A stretch of 64,000 bases of DNA, taken from NCBI GenBank assembly GCA_946699065.1, contig CAMPDV010000022.1, forward strand, positions 372,001 to 436,000, written 5' to 3'. This document shows, piece after piece, positions 37,454 to 52,800 of the stretch. How positions within the stretch are numbered: the first letter of the stretch is position 1; every line of letters begins with the position of its first letter. Under the pieces are notes generated by a model. The model had not been told where the DNA came from. It did no database searches and was given only the letters and a program-made list of their open reading frames with translations. Source of the DNA: Loxodes magnus. Lineage: Eukaryota > Ciliophora > Karyorelictea > Loxodida > Loxodidae. Both the position numbers and the translations under genes were made by a program.

Positions 37454-40400
37454 ATGGAGTTGAAAGAAAAGCTTTTAACACCAAAGCCTAACGGATCTAA
37501 GGATAACTAGGCTGCTGCTTCAGAGCAGGAAAATCTCTCTACCGAATCTTTTGTCTAACATATTAAAGCACTAGACTTTGAGCATCTCAGTCCAAACTTA
37601 ACAGTAAATTACTATTGCGAGAAAAACTTAGTGCCTAAAACCGTATTAGCAAGCGTAAGATATCTAGCTATCTTATTCGAACCAGAAAAGGGAAATCAAT
37701 AAATGCATATTTTGACAAGACACTCCCACGATTAAATATTCACTCGAACTTTTAAACAAACAGTGAAAGATTTTGTAATCTATGACCCACTTGATTCAGA
37801 AGGATTCCACTTAGATAGTATGGCTGATACTTTCGTTTTTATTAACTTAAACAAAGCAGAAGAGTATGCTCCTGATGTGCTTCATGTTTTTAGAATAGGA
37901 GACAATGGAAAAGTAACCAATACTGAATGGAAATATGGTGATCGAAATAACGTATCCAGCTTCTTAGCTACTTCTCCAAGCTTAAAATACATTTCAATGG
38001 GATGCCTCGATAAACTTAAGGGTTATAAAGGCCCAATACCAAACGGTAAGAAAACTCACGTATTATTTTTAACTTTGAATGAAAATTATAATCTAGTAGA
38101 AGTTAGTAAAACTGAAGAAACTATTATTGACAACTAAGATTAAATTTACGATAAGGTTACATTTATAGGAGATACTGATAGAGCTTTAGTTGCAAAACTG
38201 AGATAGAGTCTCCAACTAATAGATGTCAAAACAGGGTAAGCTCTATCTTAAGTTCCTACAACAGGCTATTCGGGTATGGAATTAGGATTCTTCATTGACA
38301 CTTAATAATACTTCTACATAGACAAAGATATTCCAGCTGAATACTTAGTTACTATCGAATGTGATCAGCTAACTTTAACGTAGTAAGAGTAGCCCTTCTT
38401 ACGTATGGAAAAAAACAAAATTCCAAAATTTGCTTTTAATGATAATCCTTACTAATTCGCTTACAAAGGCTTAGTAACTCTGTACTCCAACTAAAAGGTA
38501 TCTGGATTCTGTATTAACCAAAAAGTTTTCGATCTCAGCTTCCCCGATTTAAAATTCACAAGAATTATCATGTTACCTCAAGCTAAAGTATTTATCGCTA
38601 TCAAAAAATCCTCTCCTAGTCAAACTTATGTAGTGGATCTTAACAATTTAGACATATAATTCTAGACCAATTTCAATAACGTAGACTGCAAATACTCAAT
38701 ATATAATGATAGTTATAATTCTAAATTCATAGTAGATGACTTAAGCTATATGCAGTGCATCAAATCTCCTAAAATTACATGACTCACTTCTATTCAAGAT
38801 TTTGCATATTCTGTTCTTCCTAATTTCGAAATTGAAACCCAAGACATAAAAGGTTTTCATATATAGGGAAATTATTTATGCTTAAGAATTGGTATTTAGA
38901 TCACAGTCTACGAACTATTTGCCAAGAAAGTACTAGTTCAGACTTTAGGCTTAAGGGTTATTATTTCACCTTCAGGATAAGCACTAATAGTACATAAAGG
39001 TTGCTATAACTATTCTTACTGGACTTATGAAAAAGAATCCAACAACTTTGTTGAAAAGATACCGATCATTCCCAATGTCATAGGAAGAATTGAATTCCTA
39101 TAAAACGCTAGCAATGATAGTAAAGTGTCCATTTACGATGAGTATATGAATGCCTTTATTATTAGAGATTTGGTTGCAGAAACCTAAGAAGTAATCTTAA
39201 GTGGCCTTTCATTTGAATCTTCAGACTTCAAAATAATTAATGACCATTTATTAGCGCATCCAATGATTGACTCTGCTGGCTTGAAGTATTATATAATATT
39301 CGACTACGTAGATAAGCATCCTGTTAATAAGATAAAATACAAACTAGAAAACATTTTGCTTCTACAAGCATCCAAAGATAACTAATACATTTATGTAACA
39401 TCCAACTAGAGAATAAGAGTACTTAATATACAAGATATAAAATAGTGTGTATAGGAATATATGATAGCTGATGTGGTCTCAATTGATGAATAAACCGACT
39501 TAACATTTTTAGTAGTCAAAAATAAGATTGACTTCTAACTAATAGCAGTCAAAACTCTCAATCCAAAACTTAAGCAGTCTTCATTTACTTCATCTTAACT
39601 GCTTTTGAAGTTTATTTTTCAAGGTCTCACTTCGTTTCATACGTATAATTAGCTAAGTTCTCTACAAGCTTACTAAGCATTCTTTGAGTATGGCTTAGTT
39701 GATTATCACTTCGGGCCTTAAGGTGACACTTTACTTCATTACTTAGTATCTAATAACTCATCCACTCTTTTAAAGTCCTACCTTCAATCAAATCCTTAAT
39801 AAGTTCTCTATCGTTACAACTTCCAAGAAAAAAGTCCAATCACACTTGCTTTTAACCTTTCGAAAGTCCAACATTTAAATCTAATTTTGGAGTTCCTCTT
39901 AGAAAAAAAGAAGAAGCTGATAGCGAATAGTGATGACTTATTATAACTGATGGGTTCTAACTTGGCAACTGCTTAATAGATAATTTGCAATCTGTTTGAG
40001 TAACCCATATTCCATGAGTGCTAATTTCCATATTCTATTCAAACTAATAAAGAAGTTTATGTATAGCAGGTAAATAACAAAATTATTACACACCAAAAGA
40101 GTGAGTAGATTATAAAATGAATTGTTGAAGCCGCTCCTGAAGATAAGAGAATGCTTTTAACAGTGTCTAAATTCTAGTTTAACTTCACTCGTGGTTCTAA
40201 ATCCTCTTTGGAATTCCTTTAGAAATATGTTGATTCTGAATCTGAAGAAGTAATAAGATCAGATTTAAGACTTATAATCCTTTAAAAATTCAAAGAGTGC
40301 TAATGATTCCTAAAAATATAAGCTGGCTTATTCTTCCTACTCCTGTTTTCTCTTCTACTTTAGAAAATTTACTTCTCTGACAGTGTTTTGATAAGTCTTT

Positions 40401-41254
40401 GGATTATTTTACTAAACACTTTATTCTTTGGATATGAAGTAAATCAGATGTACAGAGCTGGCCTCAAAGACTATTTTGATAGCATTTGGAACTATAGTGA
40501 TATCCTAGGTTTTGCTCTGCTTTACATCACCACCATATGTTAGCTATTCGAAGAACTTAAAGATGATCCAAACTTAAAGTTGGCATGCGCTTTTAACTAC
40601 ATGCTATTGTATTTGAGAGGAATGTCTTACTTAAGAATATTCAGCAATTTGAGATATTTGATCAACATGGTTATTGAGATCATGAAAGATATGTCAAGCT
40701 TTATGATTCTGCTAGGTTATTGGATATTCGCTTTCCACTTTATGTTTTATCTTTTCATTAAGAAGGAGGAAGGGGATCCTCTTATCCAATTCATTGTAGC
40801 CTTATCATAAACCTATAAGCTAGCGTTTGGAGACTTCTCAACTGATGATTATTCTCCTATGGAATGGATTTTCTTCATCATCTGCTCTCTTTTCATTCCT
40901 CTGGTTCTTTTTAACTTACTCATTGCAATTATGGGCGATACTTATGATAGAGTCTAGACTAATGCTAGAGTAGTAGATTTGAAAGAACAAGCAAATCTTG
41001 TAATGGAGGTAGAAGGTCTCTTGCATTGGTAGTTAAATACTAACGAAGATAGAAAGCAAAAATATTTGATTTGCTATGATGAGGCATTGAGTGAGGAAAT
41101 GGGAGACTCAGCTGCTTGGGAAGGAAAAGTAAAAGGAATGACAAGACAGTTGACTAAAATAGAAAATAAAGTAACAGAAATCCTTAACGTGAAAAAAGAA
41201 ATATTAGCTGCTGTGGGTTACGAAATAAGAAGTTGCCTAGGGAAAAGCAAATGA
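37454..41254 (+). CDS. Gene A: TRP-like cation channel, 1266 aa (unit 2)
   Basis: Copy of 14432-18232. Same start, same six-transmembrane channel domain with S6 FNLLIAIMGDTYDRV (near 40910-40950), same coiled-coil tail, terminal TGA at 41252-41254, and in-frame TGA codons at the same three positions (38780, 40118 and 40304, first base). Confidence 0.85.
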
Positions 41255-43836
41255 ACTTAATTTCTAAACTTCAATTAAAAAATAAATTCTCATTAAGCTT
41301 AAGTATCTCTTACTAAAATAAATGAGGTTATAAGAGGTTAAATCCTATATTTTTAAACTAAGAGTTTCTCTTCCTAAAATAAATAGCAAATCTCTTGATC
41401 AAAACTTTAGAAAAAATAAGTTTATTCAACTAACATATTCTGATAAAGTTTATTCATTATAAAATTTCATGACTAAAGGCATCCGTTTTCTTACGTTATA
41501 GTAGGAACTAGATTTATTCTCTTCTTACAATTATACATTTATATAGTAATTCCACCTCATTTTCGCTTTATCTTCTAAGCTTAAATAGCTTAAATTTGAA
41601 CATCAAGTTTTAAAAGTTGTAGTATAAATAAACCTTAGAAGGGCATAAATCCCTGCTTTATATCTAATCTGAAAATACTTTTTTATAACTAGTTAAATAG
41701 AACTTTTGCTTTAATCTTCGACTAAAGAGCTAATTTATACAGCTAAAAATAGAAAAAGAACTACAAAGTTATACTAACTTCTAACATCTAATTTTGAATT
41801 TAATGTATTTATAGTGTCCTATGACTTTCTATCATTACTACAATATTTTTAGCTATTTTTAATAAGTACTGAGCCTTTTAAGTTCTCTCTGTTTAAACAA
41901 AGCGATAGAAAGGATTTTAGAATATAATTTTTTAAAATACTAAAGGTCTATATTTATAAGATGCCTACTATAATATGAAGTGTTATCTAATATCTTTTAT
42001 TGAATATATTTTATAAATACTATCTTAAATTTAAAATTTACAACACTTTCAAATAGTTTTACTATAAAACATTCATCCTACAATGAAGTGCTTTTAAATA
42101 ATTTATAAGCTATTAATAAAACTGGATATTTCTTAAAGTTGTAACTGATTTCATTATTATATTAGTATTTTTACTAAAAGTTTAGTGATTTATTAATTAT
42201 AAATTCAATTTTAACTATTGTAGTGCTTATTTTTCTGTTATAGATGTATGTTTATACATGTTTACATTAATATTAAGATTTTATTATACATGTTCCTATC
42301 TTATTTGAAGTTGTAAAATTAATATTATGCATTATTAAATTTTTATATCCTTCCATTTTATCTCTTAGATATTAAAGATTAAGTTTATCTTCTGAACATT
42401 ATGTCTTTACATACTTTGATTAACTTTTGAGTTATATTGCCTTATGCTTAAAATTCATTTTTTTAATTTAATTATTGTATGAAATAAGAATTTATAAATG
42501 CTCAATTTTACATTAAATTTAAATATAATCAATAATTTTTTAATCTATGAGTAAGGTGCTTAGATTAATAAAAAGCTATCGCTTTATAACTATTTTTTAC
42601 CTACTTATTTTGCATTTATCATAACCTTTTTAGAATGTTTTCAAACTTGCTTAAAACCTTTAATAATTATGACTGGTAAATTTTTATTTCTTAAAGTTAT
42701 TAGCTTAGCTCTTCATCACATGTTTTTATAATTATCTTCATGTAATATTGCGTTATATCACTTATACCTTTGGAATGATATTATTTATCTATATGAGTTT
42801 GAGGATTTATTTTATTACTAGCTTTTATTCTTTTTTATTAAGCATTCTAATAAGTTTTTATATTCTATACCCAATATGCTGGTTTAACTCTTATAGTTTT
42901 TATTGTAAACCTTAAAATTAACGTCTTCAATGAACTCCAACTATGCAATCATTGCATACTAAAGTATTTGAATTTCATAGAATGCAAAATATTTTTGTGC
43001 TGTTTGTATTATGATATCTTTACATCAGTTTGCAAGTCTAACTAAACTTTAGAATTTATATGGACAGTCGGAGTTGATTAATACCTTTTAAAGCGACCTA
43101 TTTAGGAGTTTTGCATTATAGAAAAAAGTTCACCTGCATTTAGGCTATTAATAACTACTTGCACTAAAAGTAGCCAAATTATTTTAGGAATGCTTATAAA
43201 TCAAAAAAAGGTTTCTTTCAGCATTAAATCTCTTACATAATTATAATAAATCTGATTTAATCTATAAGCTTGAATTATTCAAAATATAATCAAACATATG
43301 AAAGTTTACTAGCAAAATAAAATCTATCAAATATAGACATTCCAACAATAGCATTTAACTTAAATAATTTTCATTCTTCAAACCTTTAAAATAATTAGTA
43401 CTTCCAAGAGAAATAAAAATATTAATTATCATTTTAAAATTTTAATCCTCAACATTAAAGTAAAATGTAATAGAGCTATAATAAAATTTCAATGAGGTGA
43501 CTTTAGTCTAATGATAAGAAGAAAAATCAAGTATGATGAAACTAGAGATTTATCTACATTATTTTAATAATTTTAAAATCTTTACAAATGTATAAAAGTT
43601 AAGTAACTATATTTCTACTAAAAGATACTTATTTAAATTTCTATCATTTATTTATAAAGGTAGAAAATTAAATAAAATATAATTACTAAAAACTGAAAGC
43701 ATTTCATTTGCTTTTTATTTAATAATGAAGTTATTTTTTATTTATTTTACAAGCATAATTTTACTTAATATGTTCAAATTTCCTATTTCTTCTTTATGAA
43801 CAATTTTAAAGTGATTGAAATTTATTTGCTATAATC

Positions 43837-44977
43837 AAATTTCTCAAGAATAAAAATAAAATAGCAAACAGAATTTATATGAGGTATTTGTATGCAATGC
43901 TAGTATTTTTTAATTCCATCTGTTGGAAAAGTTCTAAAAGATATCTAGGTTTTAATGTAAAATTTATCTATTTTTTATATATAAAATATGCTAAAAATTG
44001 AAAGGAAATTAGTAGAATTCCATTAATTGAGCAAACTATAATAAATATCAAGAGCTAAAAAGACTTTTTTATTTGATATCAGATTGAAATTTTATTTAGC
44101 TTAACAAGAAAATTATTAATTTTAATGCTTTTTAGCTTTTAAGCTTTTTATGTTCTGTTATTATTATAATTTAGGTCAAGTAATTTAAGTATTTTCGAAA
44201 AATAATTTTTTAAGTTTGCTAAACTGAAGAATTATTTTCCATTAGAACAGACCTCACCCCATTAATTATAAATATTAAGATTTGGATAAATGAAAACAAT
44301 TAGAGCTTCTATCTTATAAAATAGCTAATAATTAGAAAATAGTATCTAACTGATTATAATTACCTCAAACTTTCTATAAAACTGACATGCATGTGGCTTG
44401 CTAAAATGAGATTCATTTTTGAAGAAAGTGCTAACTTATTCAAAAAATATAAAAAAACGAAAACGATTCATATGGCTTTATTTAAGAGCTAATGTATTGG
44501 ATATAGTGCCAATCGCTTTTGGGATCTTTCATAAGATTAAAAATTTTATCGAAATTCAAATTAAAAAATGTTTAAAATAAATCCAACGTCAAGTTCTATT
44601 ACAAGGAAATTTATGGAATTTTGAAAATTTCGAATCGGAAGCGTTTAAATTGGTATAATGGCCAAAGAGACAATAAAAAATGAAGTTAGAATACTTAAGA
44701 AAAATTATAAAAGTAAAGTTCATAGTAGCTTCTTTTTAAAAATCTAAGTAATTTAAATATTTGAAAGAGGATTCATTTGAAAAATTCCAAAAATTATAAT
44801 GTAATAATTTTTAGAAAAATCAAAAATAAAAGAGCAAATACATAATTTAGAATTAAACAAACAAAATATAAAGTAAAAAGGTACAAAGTGTGTATTTTAA
44901 TTTTAATCTCCTGGAAACTCTTGAGATAGATGAGAAAAGAATCAATATAATCCAAAGAACATTAGGATTTTAGACAA
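43837..44977. repeat. Duplicated noncoding segment, unit 2
   Basis: Copy of 20815-21955. Confidence 0.85.
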
Positions 44978-46042
44978 ATGGTTAAAAAATTGGAAATAAA
45001 AAATAGTTTTTTAGATAAAAATGAAATTGGATTTATTAATTTAGTTAAATTTGTATTTTAAATTATCTGATTTGAAAAGTATAAGAATAAATGTTGATAT
45101 TGAACTAAAAATTATTATTATTGATTTTTTAGTAAAAGTTAAACTAAATATAGTTAAGATTCTAGAAATATAATAAATTCAAAGATATATTAAAAAAGGT
45201 GTGTTTAATTAAGATATTAGAGAATGTTTATTTTTTATATTATAGCTGTTTTTATTATTATAAAAATCAAATATGGATGTTTATTAAAGTCGGTAAAATT
45301 GTATGTTGGGGTAATGCATATTGTCTTGCGAATAACCTTACATATGATACCATTAAGAACAAGGCTGGATAAACTAGGAAGAGACACGACTCACTTGTCC
45401 TAGGGTTCTCGCTAGTAGTAAGAAGGTTTGACTGAAAAGTCACTAAATTTGTTTAAAAATTCTTATTGGATTTTATTTTAGAAGGCTGGGGTATTTACAT
45501 AAAGACTCGAGAATAATTTTATAAAAGAAGATTTTTCATTATGAGAAAGCTTATGAATCTCATTTGGTGGCCAGACTGAAGGACAAATAATGAGAATATT
45601 TAAACTAATAGAAATAATTAATTTGTAAAAAACCTATTAAAAAAGCAGCATCACTTAATTAATTAATTGATTTATGAAGATCTTATACATTTATTTTACT
45701 AAGGATATAACAGAATAAAGTAAAAAGAGTAGATAAAATATTTATAATATCACGATAAAAACTTAAAAGGCTATCTTTTAAAAGAAACAACTACTTTAAT
45801 TCTATAAATTTAATTTAAAAAAATGAGAATACAATACAAACTCTAAGTACCATGTATAAGCGGTAAGGTTCTTTTAACTGATATTAAGATGTAAATAATC
45901 TTATAAAAGTATATGCAATGCGTTAGATACCTAGATCAGTCCTTAATTTCCTTAATTTAGTATATTTTCATATGATTTATATTAAAGTAGATATTTTAAA
46001 TTAAGCATTTATTGCATAACTCTAGCTTTTTCTTTTATTATG

Positions 46043-46674
46043 CAAGTGGCATATCAATTTTCTTAAAAATGGAATGTCTTTTATGATTTCTTTTCAACTA
46101 ATTACTCTTAATTTCTAGAAGAGTAAGATCAAATATATGCTTAATAAAAATGCTAAAAGGAAGTGAGAAACTAGGAGAGAACTTAGCTATGGATATTTAT
46201 TGAATGAGATGTAAGATTAAATTAAATTATTACCTATTTTCATAATTTTTCTATTAAGAAATGCCAATCAGGTAATAAAACGCAGCATATAATAAAAAAG
46301 AGAAAAAGACTAGGACACTATAGAAGCATACACTTTTCTCTAAATATATAAAATGATTCTCAAACTTAAGCGGAAGCTTATTAGAATGAAGTATAAATTG
46401 AAATCAATAAAAACTTTATAATTTTATATCATAGAATGAAGAAATAAAAATTGAAAAATATCCTGAAGAAGATTTTATGGAGGTAGAATAAGTTGTCTAA
46501 ATCTGACCATTTATTAGCAACTTAAATTAAAATTACTTGAACAAAATCTATTTTAACATAAAAGAGATATGTAAAATATAAAATTTAAAAATAAAAAAGA
46601 AAGTTAAATTGAATAAAGCCTATAGATATAGATTAGCTAAGCTAATTTAAGAAAAATTAAGCAAAAACTACTAA
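46043..46674. repeat. Truncated third copy of the 23 kb unit
   Basis: About 632 bp identical to positions 1-632 and 23021-23652, then an abrupt switch to unrelated sequence after the motif gcaaaaactactaa. This marks the right edge of the tandem array. Confidence 0.93.
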
Positions 46675-49389
46675 TCTTTGCTAATAGATAAACTTAAAAG
46701 ATTTATTTAAAAAAGCAGACAATTAAAAATAAAAAGATAGCAATGATTAATTTTACTATATTATAAGTTCTGAGGCTCTTTTTAAAATAAGTATAGTGAA
46801 ATTAATAGTTTAAAGGAAAGATAGAAAATAATTTTAAGATGCTTATTGTTTGATAAAGATAAAACTAAATTTATTAAACTAAATAAATCTGAGATAAACT
46901 GAGTAAGCATAATAAAAATTAATCTATTAAGTCAAATTGTGAGGACAAAATTTTATTAACTACAAAAATTTCGATTAATGATAGAAAAAAATTTCCTAAA
47001 ACCCAGTATTTTAGAAATAGACTTATTATCCCTAATTTTATGTGAGTAAAGTTAAATAAATCTAACTTGAGCATGTTGGTATATAATAAAAAATCTTGAT
47101 TTTAAAGCTTATTATAGAAGCTTTTAATTATCTTATAGATATTAATTATAAGAAGTAAATGAAAAAATAAAAAGCTTTAATTTCAAAAGTTTATTTGTTA
47201 GTTCAATATCCTTGGATTATAATTTCTAGGTATATGCATATAATAAATAGATAAGATGGACTTCTTAATCCTTTAATTAATAATAGATAAAATCTAAAGT
47301 ATTTTAGTAAGTTTATATTTAGAGAATTGGAAGCATTATATTATAAATTTGCTTATTTAAATCTTAGTATCTAAAAGTTTTTAAGGCAAAAAGATTGAAA
47401 TAATATCGAAAAGGCTGATTATAAATATATGCCTGATATTGATAAGAATACACCATCTAAATCGATGTCATTACAATTATTTGAATAAACAAGTGCATAT
47501 GAAGTAGTTTATATCAGTCATTTGATTTATTTGAATTTAGTGATTGAATAATTTATTCTCTTAGTAGCAATTATTCTAAACTCAAATTTTGCATTTTTTG
47601 AATAACTAAAATTAATTTAAAGTATAACCAAAATTATTGCAGTGAAGGATAATTTAGATAACTATAGTTGACCATTAAGAACAATGCTTATAATTGAGGT
47701 AGAGATATTAATTAAGGTTTATTAGTCTAATGGTATGATATTCTCTCTACAAATAGGTTTTTATATCCTAGAAAGCGTGAAATTAATTATAAATAAGTAT
47801 AATATAGTAAAGAGACATTCCATTAAGCAAATTCATAAAATAAAATATCTTCCATAAGGGTAGCAATACTATATTTAAGACACTTAAAATTTTAAAATTA
47901 TCAATCTTTTATAAAAACATATTTATTGCTATTCTTTGAAATCTATATAGCCTATGTTGAAAATCAACTAATCCAGGGTTCAGGTTATATGGGAACTGTT
48001 ACTTTTACTCAGTAATTCACATTATTACTACCTTATTTAGATTTTTCGTGTAAATAGGATTTTCTTATATAGAATGAAAAACTTCTAATCTTTTAAATTC
48101 TTCAGTATCTTTATTTTTATTTTTTAACTTATGAGCAATTCCTTTTAAAAGCATCTAGGTATTTGGATAAATAGAGCATGAATTTCTTTTTACTGATGTT
48201 TTAAACTAAGTTTATTATATTTTAATTAGCTAAACTTAAAGAAATTATCTTTCTCAAGGTTTTATAGCTAAGTAAAATTAATTTAAAGCTACAAATTTTA
48301 TTAATATCATCTAAAATTCTTGGTTTTGCGGAAAATACTTAGCTATGAGAGATTGAAATGTATTTGCTAAGTTTATTGATTACATTGAGTTCCGTTATAA
48401 ATAAGCTAGAATTCTAAATAATAGCTTACATCTTCTTAAACTCTTAAAATTAGGATAAATCTTCTCTTAACATCCCTAATAAATTTCTATCTATCTAAGC
48501 TTTTAAATTTATCGTCTATAATCTATATCCTGAAACAAATATCAGCTTACTAAATTAATTTCAACTTAATAAGAAAATTCCTTTCTTTCTAGAAGTTAAG
48601 GCTTTTTTACATCTTGCTTATTTTTATTCTCACTTGAAATACTTAAATAACTAGCTGAATTACTATCTTTTCTGGGCTTCCATTAAAGCAATATTTAGTT
48701 TCTTTTACCAGTATATTTCCATCCTTTATACTAGTAACTAAAATAATAGCTTTCAAATAAGACACTAGTCTAAGAACTAAAAGAGTTAGATTCTTTTCAT
48801 ATACTCTCTTTTAATAGACACATTATACATGAAGTTCTTATTATAAATCACTAAAATATGATAAATATACAAATCCTGTTAGTACTTATATCTTCTAACT
48901 ATTTCTTAATGATTCTTCAAATATCATTCATTCAACCCAAAGTTAGTAGATAAACTCAAACTAATAACTAAGTTAATCTTCACAAGAATATTTTAAACTA
49001 ACTATTTAAATGTTTAGCGAGTACAGAAAATTATTAATATATTAATGATATTTACATTAAGAGATCCTTAAGAGTTCATAGAGGATCCTTTTATATCAAT
49101 ACATAGAAAATTACCCTCTTTTAAATTTAAAAACCATACTCTAACCACCCTAAATTTCTCTATATCTACATTTTAACAGGAAGATGCTTAAAATATACGT
49201 AGATGTTTAACTGTACACAGAGAGTAGCAGGAAGATATAGAAAATTTTGGATATAAAAGCGCTTTAAAATTGATAAAATAAGCGAAAAATTAGTATAAAC
49301 CTTGAAGATTATTTTCTTCTATTTAATTTATCTAACTATGCTTAAGTAGAGGACTAACTCAAAGATTTTATGTGTTGTTGATAAAAAAT
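46675..49389. other. Unique AT-rich segment between the array and the inverted copy
   Basis: No homology to the tandem unit seen and no gene recognised. Near 47726-47782 there is an A-box-like TAGTCTAATGG followed by a poor B-box-like run, considered and rejected as a tRNA. Confidence 0.5.
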
Positions 49390-49812
49390 TATTTTCAGAT
49401 TGGATATAAAGCAGGAATTTATGCCCTTCTAAGGTTTATTTATACTACAACTTTTAAAACTTGATGTTCAAATTTAAGCTATTTAAGCTTAGAAGATAAA
49501 GCGAAAATGAGGTGGAATTACTATATAAATGTATAATTGTAAGAAGAGAATAAATCTAGTTCCTACTATAACGTAAGAAAACGGATGCCTTTAGTCATGA
49601 AATTTTATAATGAATAAACTTTATCAGAATATGTTAGTTGAATAAACTTATTTTTTCTAAAGTTTTGATCAAGAGATTTGCTATATATTTTAGGAAGAGA
49701 AACTCTTAGTTTAAAAATATAGGATTTAACCTCTTATAAACTGATGTATTTTAGTAAGAGGTACTTAAGCTTAATGAGAATTTATTTTTTAATTGAAGTT
49801 TAGAAATTAAGT

Positions 49813-52800
49813 TCATTTGCTTTTCCCTAGGCAACTTCTTATTTCGTAACCCACAGCAGCTAATATTTCTTTTTTCAGGCTAAGGATTTCTGTTACTTTA
49901 TTTTCTATTTTAGTCATCTGTTTTGTCATTCCTTTTACTTTTCCTTCCCAAGCAGCTGAGTCTCCCATTTCCTCACTCAATGCCTCTTCATAGCAAATCA
50001 AATATTTTTGCTTTCTATCTTCGTTAGTATTTAACTACCAATGCAAGAGACCTTCTACCTCCATTACAAGATTTGCTTGCTCTTTCAAGTCTACTACTCT
50101 AGCACTAGTCTAGACTCTATCGTAAGTATCGCCCATAATTGCAATGAGTAAGTTAAAAAGAACCAGAGGAATGAAAAGAGAGCAGATGATGAAGAAAATC
50201 CATTCCATAGGAGAATAATCATCAGTTGAGAAATCTCCAAACGCTAGCTTATAGGTTTATGATAAGGCTACAATGAATTGGATAAGAGGATCCCCTTCCT
50301 CCTTCTTAATGAAAAGATAAAACATAAAGTGGAAAGCGAATATCCAATACACTAGCAGAATCATAAAGCTTGACATATCTTTCATGATCTCAATAACCAT
50401 GTTGATCAAATATCTCAAATTGCTGAATATTCTTAAGTAAGACATTCCTCTCAAGTACAATAGCATGTAGTTAAAAGCGCATGCCAGCTTTAAGTTTGGA
50501 TCATCTTTCAGTTCTTCGAATAGCTAACATATGGTGGTGATGTAAAGCAGAGCAAAACCTAGGATATCACTATAGTTCCAAATGCTATCAAAATAGTCTT
50601 TGAGGCCAGCTCTGTACATCTGATTTACTTCATATCCAAAGAATAAAGTGTTTAATAAAATAATCCAAAGACTTATCAAAACACTATCAGAGAAGTAAAT
50701 TTTCTAAAGTAGAAGAGAAAACAGGAGTAGGAAGAATAAGCCAGCTTATATTTTTAGGAATCCATAGCACTCTTTGAATTTTTAAAGGATTATAAGTCTT
50801 AAATCTGATCTTATTACTTCTTCAGATTCAGAATCAACATATTTCTAAAGGAATTCCAAAGAGGATTTAGAACCACGAGTGAAGTTAAACTAGAATTTAG
50901 ACACTGTTAAAAGCATTCTCTTATCTTCAGGAGCAGCTTCAGCAATTCCTTATATAATCTACTCACTCTTTTTAAGTGTAATAATTTTTTTATTTACTTG
51001 CTATACATAAACTTCTTTATTAGTTTGAATAGAATATGGAAATTAGCATTCATGGAATATGGGTTACTCAAACAGATTGCAAATTATCTATTAAGCAGTT
51101 GCCAAGTTAGAACCCATCAGTTATAATAAGTCATCACTATTCGCTATCAGCTTCTTCTTTTTTTCTAAGAGGAACTCCAAAATTAGATTTAAATGTTGGA
51201 CTTTTGAAAGATCAAAAGCAAGCGTAATTGGACTTTTTTCTTGGAAGTTGTAACGATAGAGAATTTTTCAAGAATTTGATTGAAGGTAGGACTTTAAAAG
51301 AGTGGATGAGTTATTAGATACTAAGTAATGAAGTAAAGTGTCACCTTAAGGCCCGAAGTGATAATCAACTAAGCCATACTCAAAGAATGCTTAGTAAGCT
51401 TGTAGAGAACTTAGCTAATTATACGTATGAAACGAAGTGAGACCTTGAAAAATAAACTTCAAAAGCAGTTAAGATGAAGTAAATGAAGACTGCTTAAGTT
51501 TTGGATTGAGAGTTTTGACTGCTATTAGTTAGAAGTCAATCTTATTTTTGACTACTAAAAATGTTAAGTCGGTTTATTCATCAATTGAGACCACATCAGC
51601 TATCATATATTCCTATACACACTATTTTATATCTTGTATATTAAGTACTCTTATTCTCTAGTTGGATGTTACATAAATGTATTAGTTATCTTTGGATGCT
51701 TGTAGAAGCAAAATGTTTTCTAGTTTGTATTTTATCTTATTAACAGGATGCTTATCTACGTAGTCGAATATTATATAATACTTCAAGCCAGCAGAGTCAA
51801 TCATTGGATGCGCTAATAAATGGTCATTAATTATTTTGAAGTCTGAAGATTCAAATGAAAGGCCACTTAAGATTACTTCTTAGGTTTCTGCAACCAAATC
51901 TCTAATAATAAAGGCATTCATATACTCATCGTAAATGGACACTTTACTATCATTGCTAGCGTTTTATAGGAATTCAATTCTTCCTATGACATTGGGAATG
52001 ATCGGTATCTTTTCAACAAAGTTGTTGGATTCTTTTTCATAAGTCCAGTATGAATAGTTATAGCAACCTTTATGTACTATTAGTGCTTATCCTGAAGGTG
52101 CAATAATAACCCTTAAGCCTAAAGTCTGAACTAGTACTTTCTTGGCAAATAGTTCGTAGACTGTGATCTAAATACCAATTCTTAAGCATAAATAATTTCC
52201 CTATATATGAAAACCTTTTATGTCTTGGGTTTCAATTTCGAAATTAGGAAGAACAGAATATGCAAAATCTTGAATAGAAGTGAGTCATGTAATTTTAGGA
52301 GATTTGATGCACTGCATATAGCTTAAGTCATCTACTATGAATTTAGAATTATAACTATCATTATATATTGAGTATTTGCAGTCTACGTTATTGAAATTGG
52401 TCTAGAATTATATGTCTAAATTGTTAAGATCCACTACATAAGTTTGACTAGGAGAGGATTTTTTGATAGCGATAAATACTTTAGCTTGAGGTAACATGAT
52501 AATTCTTGTGAATTTTAAATCGGGGAAGCTGAGATCGAAAACTTTTTGGTTAATACAGAATCCAGATACCTTTTAGTTGGAGTACAGAGTTACTAAGCCT
52601 TTGTAAGCGAATTAGTAAGGATTATCATTAAAAGCAAATTTTGGAATTTTGTTTTTTTCCATACGTAAGAAGGGCTACTCTTACTACGTTAAAGTTAGCT
52701 GATCACATTCGATAGTAACTAAGTATTCAGCTGGAATATCTTTGTCTATGTAGAAGTATTATTAAGTGTCAATGAAGAATCCTAATTCCATACCCGAATA

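Larger units (their letters stand above)
23021..46042. repeat. Tandem segmental duplication, unit 2
   Basis: Direct copy of 1-23020. Coordinate offset is 23020 up to the first poly-T difference, 23021 up to the second, then 23022. Every gene and relic of unit 1 is present in the same order and strand. Confidence 0.95.

Noticed and set aside
47726..47782. tRNA-like segment with a good A-box (TAGTCTAATGG)
   Set aside because: The B-box is poor, the anticodon arm is missing, and acceptor ends do not pair; at best a decayed tRNA fragment.
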